Below are positions 1 through 6,144 of a DNA stretch of 9,965 bases, piece after piece. Under the pieces are notes generated by a model. It saw only the letters and a list, made by a program, of their open reading frames with translations. It did no database searches and had not been told where the DNA came from. Both the position numbers and the translations under genes were made by a program. This DNA is from DASZZV01 sp035544835 (GTDB lineage: Bacteria > Acidobacteriota > Thermoanaerobaculia > Gp7-AA8). How positions within the stretch are numbered: the first letter of the stretch is position 1; each line of letters opens with the position of its first letter. The DNA is taken from the NCBI GenBank assembly GCA_035544835.1, contig DASZZV010000163.1:1-9965 (forward strand), given 5' to 3'.

Positions 1-332
1 CTGGGCGGGGGCCTTAGACCCTTGGCCATCGAAAATGTTTGCGAGCACCACGATGGAAGGGCCCCCGCCCAGATCCCTCGCTGCGGCTCGGGATGACACA
101 TCAGGGAACCCGCGTAAATACAGGGAGTTTCTTAGAAGCCGTTGAAAGGTGGAAGCGTCTTTGCTGAGAGAGATGACACGGAACGACCGAGGGGAGCGGG
201 CGCCTTCGCCCGCTCTTGAAAGATCGTCTTCCTATGTTCGACCATTTGTCTAATGAGAGCGGGCGAAGGCGCCCGCTCCCCTCGGCTCATGCCGACCGTG
301 TCATTAGAAGCCGCAGCGAGGGATCTGGGCGG
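1..332. repeat. Nested GC-rich inverted repeats, no gene
   Basis: This gene-free stretch is a set of nested palindromes. Positions 1-13 (CTGGGCGGGGGCC) pair with 60-72. Positions 65-88 pair exactly over 24 bases with 309-332. Positions 187-216 pair exactly over 30 bases with 256-285, around a 39-base loop. Each 30-base arm is itself a hairpin, with a 9-base stem GAGCGGGCG, loop CCTT and stem CGCCCGCTC. ORFs crossing this stretch are by-products of the palindromes and have no protein-like character. I see no promoter or RNA gene in it. The left pair starts at the window edge, so the element may extend beyond it. Confidence 0.8.
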
Positions 333-370
333 CCTTACCAGGATGGCATCTGGCCGCCAAAATGCCGCCT

Positions 371-673
371 TCAATCGCTCTCGGTTGTAATCCGCGCCAG
401 TTTGCGAATCATCTCTCGCCCTTCCTCGTCGCCGTTCAGATAGGCCTCGCACAGCAGCGGGATCTCCTGTTCGGGCTCTGACGCAGAGATGGTGAAACCG
501 ATCTCTGGTTGATCGGGCTCCGAGGTCCACTTGCGTGTCCAGCGTCCCCCGTCGAGGGTGAGCCTGATGAAGCCGCGCTGTTTGACGAGGTCACGGTCGG
601 GGAGCAGGCCCTTCAGTCGCCTGTCGAGGACCGGCTCTTCGGTGGTCAGCATTCCTTCGCGGAAGGTCGGCAT
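371..673 (-). CDS. Small protein of unknown function (100 aa)
   Basis: I do not recognise this family. The product is a soluble, charged protein of 100 residues with no signal peptide or membrane segment. Its composition looks protein-like. It has a basic N-terminal half (residues 18-49, including RRLKGLLPDRDLVKQRGF), then an acidic stretch rich in Glu and Asp, and a probable C-terminal helix (EEGREMIRKLARI). The start is supported by an AAGGA ribosome site five bases upstream of the ATG. It begins 18 bases after the stop of the frameshifted PilZ gene on the same strand, so the two probably share a transcript. A role linked to PilZ signalling would be a guess from position only. It is short and sits beside palindromic DNA, so a spurious ORF cannot be excluded. 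Confidence 0.55.
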   Translation of the reverse strand: MPTFREGMLTTEEPVLDRRLKGLLPDRDLVKQRGFIRLTLDGGRWTRKWTSEPDQPEIGFTISASEPEQEIPLLCEAYLNGDEEGREMIRKLARITTESD

Positions 674-691
674 GTGATCCTTGTCAGGAGT

Positions 692-1076
692 CTAGAAGCC
701 GCGGGCGTTGGCCACCTGCTCGACCAGTGTGGAGGCGCGCATCTTCGCGAGAATCTGTCGAGCTGCAGCGACGGCGTCGGGTTGCTCTTCCTGGAAGTGC
801 AACCCTGATCGATAGACGGTGATGCCGTCGTCGCCGGGAACGAAACGCTCGACCTTGCACGATACGACTCGACTTACGATGCCGAGCGACTCCTCACCCC
901 ACTGCATTCGAAGCGATCGTTCTGCGCCTCGCTGCAGTCTCGAGTAATGCTCGATGCGTGCGCCGCTTGGCGCTGAGGTCGACGACTAGAACGACCGAGC
1001 TTCCAAAACAAGCGACGATCGCTTCACCCAGGGCCATCCTTGGCTCGCCGCGGCGTTCCGCCGAGTTTTTCTTCAT
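692..1076 (-). pseudogene. PilZ-domain protein, broken by a +1 frameshift
   Basis: PilZ domains bind cyclic di-GMP, usually through an RxxxR motif and a downstream (D/N)xSxxG motif. Two overlapping minus-strand frames together spell such a domain. The first frame (start at 1076, stop at 894) carries RRGEPR near residues 8-13 and then VVLVVDLSA. The second frame (stop at 692) carries SGARIEHYSRLQRGAERSLR, a hydrophobic strand region, and a typical PilZ ending around VYRSGLHFQEEQP. Removing one T from the TT at 967-968 joins them and restores DLSASG, giving about 127 residues, a normal size for a one-domain PilZ protein. The start ATG has no strong ribosome site. The break may be a real mutation or a single-base sequencing or assembly error. 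As written, the second frame could be translated only from an internal ATG at 907, which lacks the nucleotide-binding motifs. Confidence 0.75.
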
Positions 1077-1246
1077 GCCGGGGGCATTCTCGCAAAGGAA
1101 GAGCAGAAGATGGAAGGGGGCGCGCAGAGAGCGCCGACACCCTGGTCTTTCACGTCAAGGATATCCGTGCGCTCGGCGCGCCTCTACGAGATACTCGTAA
1201 TCGCCGCCCGGCATTGGACCAGGTCTTTGTCGAACGACCTCTCGTA
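1077..1246. other. Intergenic gap between SPFH and PilZ genes
   Basis: These 170 bases separate the stop of the SPFH gene from the start of the PilZ gene, both on the minus strand. Nothing in them reads convincingly as a gene in either direction. A small perfect hairpin lies at 1185-1199 (TACGAG, loop ATA, CTCGTA). It has no T-run on the minus strand, so it is not a clear terminator. On the minus strand, a GAGAAT hexamer just before the PilZ ATG resembles a -10 box, but I see no matching -35 box. Confidence 0.4.
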
Positions 1247-2148
<902 letters not shown>

Positions 2149-2152
<4 letters not shown>

Positions 2153-2613
2153 ATAATCTCCTTATCCCGGTCGTTCGGGCCGTCAATCATCTCGATCGGC
2201 TCGACGTGAAGAACAATTCCATCAGCCCACTCAACGCGGACAGGCGTCCCGACGGGTAGCGGACGACTTGCGCGGGCAGCCCAGTCTTCTCCGGCCACGG
2301 TCAGTCGCCCGCTGCCGAGATCGGGATCGATAGCATCCGTGATGACGCCCCTCTTGCCGACCAGCACTTCCGTGCGGGACGGAACACCGCGCGATCGCAT
2401 CTTTGAAACCAGAGTCGGTCTCAGCACCGCCAGCGAGAGAAAAGCGCTGGCCACGAAAGCGACGGCCTGAAAGGGAAGCCCGAGCCCGATTGCGGCGACG
2501 ACCGCCGCGACCAGGGCCCCCAGGGCGATGAAGATCGAGCCAAAGTGAGCCGACACGACCTCTATGCCGATCGAGAAGACTGCCAGGGCGAGCCAGATGT
2601 AGACCATGGTCAT
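2149..2613 (-). CDS. Short NfeD-family membrane protein
   Basis: NfeD proteins partner SPFH proteins and are thought to stabilise or tether their membrane assemblies. This is the short class, without the ClpP-like protease domain of long NfeD. About 154 residues are expected from the chosen ATG. Residues 1-75 contain two or three hydrophobic segments (MVYIWLALAVFSIGIEVV, then a Gly/Ala-rich stretch, then a stretch around AVAFVASAFLSLAVLRP). The C-terminal part is an OB-fold-like domain with the signature LTVAGEDWAARASRPLPVGT and VRVEWADGIVLHVEP. The start is uncertain. The ATG at 2613 has only a weak GGAA upstream, while a GTG at 2631 and an ATG at 2607 are alternatives in the same frame. The stop overlaps the GTG start of the SPFH gene, so the two are translationally coupled. 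Family identity is firm. Confidence 0.9.
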
Positions 2614-2640
2614 GGAGTTCCAGTAGAGCACGCAACACGG

Positions 2641-2790
2641 CGGAATTGAAAATTGTAAATTGAAAATTGAAAAAGAGAACGCCGGGCCTGGCGTTTCGCA
2701 CGGATCGAATGACGTAGAATCGGCGGACTGCGGACCGCACCCACTGGCTGGTGTTTTTTTTCAATTTTCAATTTTCAATTTTCAATTCCG
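2641..2790. repeat. Inverted pair of TTGAAAA heptamer arrays
   Basis: The left arm at 2641-2674 is a tandem array with a 7-base period (units like ATTGAAA). The right arm at 2757-2790 is its reverse complement, matching at 33 of 34 positions. The 82-base spacer holds a smaller hairpin, AACGCC-GGGCCT-GGCGTT (2678-2695). It also holds a TAGAAT hexamer at 2715-2720 that could be a -10 box for the downstream plus-strand pair, although no good -35 lies upstream of it. The element fills the gap between the divergent NfeD and VOC genes. Transcribed, the arms would form one long AU-rich hairpin. Whether it acts as a regulator or is a dispersed repeat cannot be told from one copy. Confidence 0.85.
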
Positions 2791-2801
2791 ACGGAGGAGG
2801 C

Positions 2802-3179
2802 ATGATTCTAGGTCTCAGAACTGTCATCTATAAGGTTCCCGATATCGAAAAGGCTCGTGAGTGGTATCGCACAATCCTCAGTTTCGATCCTTACTTCGAC
2901 GAGCCTTTTTACGTCGGCTTCAACGTCGGTGGGTTCGAGCTGGGTCTCGATCCCGACCTCAGCGAGGGCGGCCCGGGAGCTGGTGGAACGGTTGCCTACT
3001 GGGCAGTGAAGAATATCGACGAAGCCTGGGCGCGTCTGATCGAGTTGGGCGCTTCGGCTGGTGCATCCACCGTCAAAGATGTCGGTGGCGGGATTCGCGT
3101 GGCTACGCTGAAAGATCCCTTCGGCAATGTCCTGGGGATCATCCAGAATCCGCATTTCAAACTCGATCAGGTCCGGTGA
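2802..3179 (+). CDS. VOC (glyoxalase/dioxygenase fold) protein
   Basis: The vicinal oxygen chelate superfamily covers glyoxalase I, extradiol dioxygenases, antibiotic-binding proteins and many uncharacterised members. The 125-residue product shows the two-module fold. Module one is LRTVIYKVPDIEKAREWYRT (about residues 5-24) with the strand GGFELGLD (43-50). Module two is GGTVAYWAVKNIDEAWARLI (61-80) with the closing DPFGNVLGIIQNP (105-117). Glu46 sits where a metal ligand often lies. The usual first-strand His is not seen, because that strand reads TVIYKV, so metal-dependent catalysis is uncertain and the substrate is unknown. The start is set by GGAGGAGG directly before the ATG. A longer ORF reading back into the AT-rich repeat is rejected. 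The next gene begins four bases after its stop, suggesting a two-gene operon. Confidence 0.87.
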   Translation: MILGLRTVIYKVPDIEKAREWYRTILSFDPYFDEPFYVGFNVGGFELGLDPDLSEGGPGAGGTVAYWAVKNIDEAWARLIELGASAGASTVKDVGGGIRVATLKDPFGNVLGIIQNPHFKLDQVR

Positions 3180-3183
3180 ACAA

Positions 3184-3498
3184 ATGCCCAAACCAATCAC
3201 AGAAACTGAAATGATCGTCCTCCTCAACGAAGAGATTGCGCGTCTCGACAATCTGACCAGGCCGGCCTGGAAACAGTATCGAAAGCCGTTGGCCGCGGTG
3301 CCGTGCGAGAAAGAGGGCTTCGACCGCAAAGAGCTTTTCGCAGTGGCCCGCGCCGAGAACGAGGTCGTGGTGTATGACGACGCCACCTCCCGTTTCGCAA
3401 GCGGCTTCCTCGATGAAGACGGCGTGCTGCGCAAGTGGAGCACCTACGGCGAAGAGATGAGGTCGGCGCTGAAGCACTTTCCGCATAAGCGTTCGTAG
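3184..3498 (+). CDS. Small protein of unknown function, in operon with VOC gene
   Basis: I do not recognise a named family. The 104-residue product is soluble, with a probable N-terminal helix (ITETEMIVLLNEEIARLD). A middle segment reads as beta strands (ELFAVARAENEVVVYDD). After that come an acidic loop (FLDEDGVLRKW) and a C-terminal helix. It has one Cys (residue 41) and no membrane segment or signal. The ATG lies four bases after the VOC stop, with a weak GGTGA upstream, consistent with reading through from the VOC gene. A longer version starting at 3127 would run inside the VOC coding sequence and is unlikely. An accessory role for the VOC protein is possible but rests only on adjacency. 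Confidence 0.7.
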   Translation: MPKPITETEMIVLLNEEIARLDNLTRPAWKQYRKPLAAVPCEKEGFDRKELFAVARAENEVVVYDDATSRFASGFLDEDGVLRKWSTYGEEMRSALKHFPHKRS

Positions 3499-3503
3499 CT
3501 ACT

Positions 3504-3601
3504 AATTTCGGATTTCGGATTTCGGATTTCGAATTTAAGATTCAGAAGCAGCCACCTTCCTGCCTTTAAATTCGAAATTCGAAATTCGAAATCCGAAATC
3601 G
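3504..3601. repeat. Inverted pair of TTTCGGA/TTTCGAA heptamer arrays
   Basis: The left arm (about 3504-3538) repeats a 7-base unit, TTTCGGA, three times and then drifts to TTTCGAA and TTTAAGA. The right arm (about 3566-3601) repeats TTCGAAA and ends in TCCGAAATCG. It is the reverse complement of the left arm apart from a few G/A differences. The loop is about 27 bases. It follows the stop of the 3184-3498 gene by six bases. As RNA it would form a long hairpin that could end or stabilise that transcript, but no T-run follows. It has the same 7-base period and inverted layout as the element at 2641-2790, with a different unit sequence. Confidence 0.85.
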
Positions 3602-3715
3602 TTCCAATGGCCCTGGAGAATAAACCTCGCCTCCTTCCGGTTAAGTCGTGTCTCTGCCACAAATCCTCACTGAAACACCAATCCAACAACACGCAGAGCA
3701 CAAGAAGGAAGTGAT

Positions 3716-5050
3716 ATGCCGTTTCAAACTCTCGGCTTAGGGCCAAAGCTCGTCAAGGCTCTCGAACAAGCCGGATATACCGAACCCACCCCCATTCAGG
3801 CGAAGTCCATTCCGGAGATTCTCAAGGGACGCGATGTCATCGGCATCGCGCAAACCGGAACCGGAAAGACCGCCGCATTCGTACTGCCAATGCTCGAGAT
3901 GATGTCGACATCCGGTGTTGCGAACCATCAGGATCGCCTTCGCGCCCTGGTCATTGCTCCGACCCGCGAGCTGGTCGTCCAGATCGAACAGAACGTCCGT
4001 AAATACGGCGCGCATCTGAATCTGAAATACGCCACGATCTTTGGCGGAGTAGGCGAAGGGCCGCAGATCCAGGCGGTCCGACGCGGAGTCGACCTCGTGG
4101 TCGCAACCCCTGGCCGTCTGCTGGATCTCATGAATCAGGGACATGTAAAGTTCAACCATCTCCAGATTCTGGTTCTCGACGAAGCGGATCGTATGCTCGA
4201 CATGGGGTTCCTCCCCGACATCCGCCGCATCGTCAAGACCCTCCCAACGAAGCGCCAGACGCTGCTGTTCTCGGCCACGCTGTCCCCCGAGATCGAGAAA
4301 ACCTCAGCCGAGTTTCTCACGAGGCCGGAGGTGATTCAGGCCGGAAAGCGCGCCACTCCTGCCGAGACCGTTACGCAATTCGTCTACAAGGTCTCCAAGG
4401 ACGGACGTCTGTCGCTCCTGATGCATCTGCTGCAGGATTCGACACTCGATTCGGTGCTGGTGTTTTCACGAACCAAGCATGGGGCCGACAAGATCGCGCG
4501 CAAACTGGCGCAGAGCGGTATCAGCACCGCCACCCTGCACTCCAACCGCAGCCAGAACCAGCGGTTGCAGGCCTTGAAAGAATTCAAGTCCGGCGCGGTG
4601 CGAGTGCTCGTGGCGACCGATATTGCTGCCCGCGGGATTGATGTCGTCGGCATTTCGCACGTGATCAACTTCGACTTTCCGCCGAACCCGGAAGATTACG
4701 TGCATCGTATCGGCCGCACCGGGCGGGCCCATGCCATCGGCGACGCCATTAGTTTCGTGACTGGTGAAGACGAAGGCGCGCTGCGTCAGCTCGAGAAGTT
4801 CATCGGGCGGGGCATTCCAAGGAAGGTTGCCGAAGGGGTGAAGTACGAGGCGCCTGCGCCATCGGTTCCGCGCGAACAGCCGCGCCGGCCGGCACGGGTT
4901 CCATCACCTTTTGGTGCGCGGAACGATCGACGTCCGCAGTCTTCCCGCCCGGCCAATCGCGGTGAGCAGATGCGCAGGGACTCGATCGCCGCGCGGGGCC
5001 AGGGTCGCGGGGCCGGCCGACCCGGCACTTCCCGTCGTACGCGTCCTTAG
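3716..5050 (+). CDS. rhlE: DEAD-box ATP-dependent RNA helicase, RhlE type
   Basis: DEAD-box helicases unwind short RNA duplexes using ATP; RhlE-type members act in ribosome assembly and RNA turnover. The 444-residue product carries every core motif in order: the Q motif around TPIQ (residues 25-28), AQTGTGK (45-51), PTREL (82-86), TPGR (131-134), DEAD (155-158) and SAT (186-188). The second RecA domain has VLVFSRTKHGADKIA (247-261), ATDIAARGID (300-309) and HRIGRTGR (340-347). No catalytic residue is missing. After about residue 378 comes a low-complexity tail rich in Arg, Pro and Gly, expected to be disordered and to bind RNA. GAAGGAAG four bases before the ATG fixes the start. The gene appears to be a single-gene unit between two repeat elements. 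The symbol is by resemblance; RhlE, SrmB and DbpA paralogues are hard to separate without alignment. Confidence 0.93.
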   Translation: MPFQTLGLGPKLVKALEQAGYTEPTPIQAKSIPEILKGRDVIGIAQTGTGKTAAFVLPMLEMMSTSGVANHQDRLRALVIAPTRELVVQIEQNVRKYGAHLNLKYATIFGGVGEGPQIQAVRRGVDLVVATPGRLLDLMNQGHVKFNHLQILVLDEADRMLDMGFLPDIRRIVKTLPTKRQTLLFSATLSPEIEKTSAEFLTRPEVIQAGKRATPAETVTQFVYKVSKDGRLSLLMHLLQDSTLDSVLVFSRTKHGADKIARKLAQSGISTATLHSNRSQNQRLQALKEFKSGAVRVLVATDIAARGIDVVGISHVINFDFPPNPEDYVHRIGRTGRAHAIGDAISFVTGEDEGALRQLEKFIGRGIPRKVAEGVKYEAPAPSVPREQPRRPARVPSPFGARNDRRPQSSRPANRGEQMRRDSIAARGQGRGAGRPGTSRRTRP

Positions 5051-5083
5051 ACCAGGGGGCCGGGCGAAGGCAGTTAGAAAAGG

Positions 5084-5209
5084 TCGGAGTGGCGACATCC
5101 TGTCGCCTGGCCCGGCGGCGTCCCGCGCCGCCGCCCCATCCGATCGCCTTCGCGAGAACGGCGCCGCGGGACGGCGCCGAGCCAGGCGGCAAAGATGCCG
5201 CCACTCCGA
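5084..5209. repeat. 126-bp imperfect palindrome with nested hairpins
   Basis: Positions 5084-5110 pair with 5182-5209 with a few differences. Each arm contains its own hairpin: GGCGACA-TCC-TGTCGCC at 5091-5107 and GGCGGCA-AAGA-TGCCGCC at 5185-5202. Between them lie two further GC-rich blocks (about 5113-5134 and 5160-5179) that are roughly complementary. It occupies the gap between the convergent helicase gene and NmrA remnant and could stop transcription from both sides. It lacks the T-run of a classical terminator. The paired base difference between the two inner hairpins is described as a finding. Confidence 0.8.
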
Positions 5210-5223
5210 TTTGGCATCAGGTC

Positions 5224-5658
5224 TCACACGAATGAATCGCGATAGTCCCCTGCGAAACCGTCGAACGATCGCGCCGCTTTGCCGGTTATGTCCTCGACCG
5301 TTGAGGTGACACGACTGGCCTTGTCGCGGGCGTAGTAGGCGACCAGTTCGATCATGGCATCGGCATAGGGCTCGGGCATTCCCGATCCGACCATGCCTTT
5401 CTTGAAATCATCGTTGCTGATCTCGACGTACGAGATTTTCTTCCCCGTGGCCGCCGAGAGTTTGTCGGCGATGTCTCCGTAGGTTAGGGCGTCAGGGCCG
5501 CTCAGCTCATATGCCATCCCTTCGTGACCGGTCGTCGTGAGTACCTTTGCCGCCACGCTGGCAATGTCGCGGACGTCCACATGACTGATGCGTGTCTTGC
5601 CGCCAGGGAGGAAGAACGAGCCCTGCCCTTGGATCAGGCCGGCGTAGAAGTTCTTCAT
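5224..5658 (-). pseudogene. NmrA-like NAD(P)-binding protein, C-terminal remnant
   Basis: Intact members are about 280-290 residues: an N-terminal Rossmann domain that binds NAD(P), then a smaller substrate or regulatory part. They act as quinone or azo reductases or redox sensors. Only 144 residues are open here, matching the second half. Visible features are the helix NFYAGLIQGQGSFFLPGG, then the conserved HVDVRDIASVAAKVL, YELSGPDALTYGDIADKLSAATGKKISYVE, and a helical end. The glycine-rich NAD(P) loop expected near the true N-terminus is absent. Six codons upstream of the Met the frame hits a stop, and the next 84 bases lead straight to the divergent HxlR gene, so no room remains for the missing half. 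It is most likely a 5'-truncated, non-functional remnant. A functional half-protein is less likely but not excluded. Confidence 0.78.
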
Positions 5659-5686
5659 GTTCTGATTCGTGACGTATCATAAGGGA

Positions 5687-5719
5687 ACAGCAGCTGCTGT
5701 GAAGTACCTACTTTAAAGT
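5687..5719. promoter_or_regulatory. Two perfect palindromes before the HxlR gene, candidate operator
   Basis: ACAGCAGCTGCTGT (5687-5700) is a perfect 14-base palindrome and ACTTTAAAGT (5710-5719) a perfect 10-base one. Both sit in the short divergent gap between the NmrA remnant and the HxlR regulator. HxlR-type regulators are dimers that often bind symmetric AT-centred sites overlapping their own promoter, which fits the second site better. No clear -10/-35 pair is seen, and binding is inferred only from symmetry and position. Confidence 0.4.
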
Positions 5720-5742
5720 TGCATACATACCTAATGGTGCCT

Positions 5743-6144
5743 ATGAAACAGAAATGTGATGTTCTGAACGCGAATTGTCCTTCCCGCCAGGTCCTCGATC
5801 GAATCGCCGACAAATGGACGGCGCTCATCATCAGGGCCCTCTCGGAGAAGACTCATCGGTACAGCGAGCTGCAGCGTCGAATCGGCGGTGTGTCGCAGAA
5901 GATGCTCACGCAGACACTGCGAAGCCTCGAAGATGATGGCCTCGTGGAGCGCAAAGTCTTTCCTGTCGTTCCTCCGATGGTGGAGTATTCGCTGACGCCG
6001 CTCGGTCGGACGCTTATCGAGCCTCTGGGCGCCATCTGCGCCTGGGCCGAGAAACACCTTCCGCAACTCCTGGCCATGCGGAGCAGAAGTCGCTCGCGAA
6101 AGGCGGCCTCGCGGCCGCCGGGCTCGATCCGGAAGGCGGGATGA
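5743..6144 (+). CDS. HxlR-family winged-helix transcriptional regulator
   Basis: HxlR-family proteins are small dimeric winged-helix DNA-binding proteins, many of which sense quinones, aldehydes or oxidants through a conserved Cys. From the ATG at 5743 the product has 133 residues. It opens with NCPSRQVLDRIADKWTALII, with Cys12 at the family's conserved Cys position and another Cys at 5. The recognition region GGVSQKMLTQTLRSLEDDGL follows, then the wing PPMVEYSLTPLG, and a dimerisation helix around LGAICAWAEKHLPQL. The last 23 residues are an unusual Arg/Ser/Lys-rich tail. The start is not certain: an ATG at 5734 and a TTG at 5719 are in frame, and none has a good ribosome site. It is divergent from the NmrA remnant, a common pairing for this family. 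It overlaps the next gene by ATGA. Confidence 0.93.
   Translation: MKQKCDVLNANCPSRQVLDRIADKWTALIIRALSEKTHRYSELQRRIGGVSQKMLTQTLRSLEDDGLVERKVFPVVPPMVEYSLTPLGRTLIEPLGAICAWAEKHLPQLLAMRSRSRSRKAASRPPGSIRKAG

Noticed and set aside
132..530. Minus-strand 132-residue open frame
   Set aside because: It runs through the 30-base palindrome and the 24-base inverted repeat and overlaps the better-supported 371-673 gene. Its composition is Arg/Ser-rich with no protein-like pattern.
3444..3746. Minus-strand open frame across the heptamer repeat
   Set aside because: Its sequence is mostly translated heptamer repeat, and it overlaps the start of the helicase gene.
5224..5658. An intact short NAD(P)-binding enzyme
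   Set aside because: The Rossmann half with its glycine-rich loop is missing, and no upstream room exists for it, so a remnant is the better reading.
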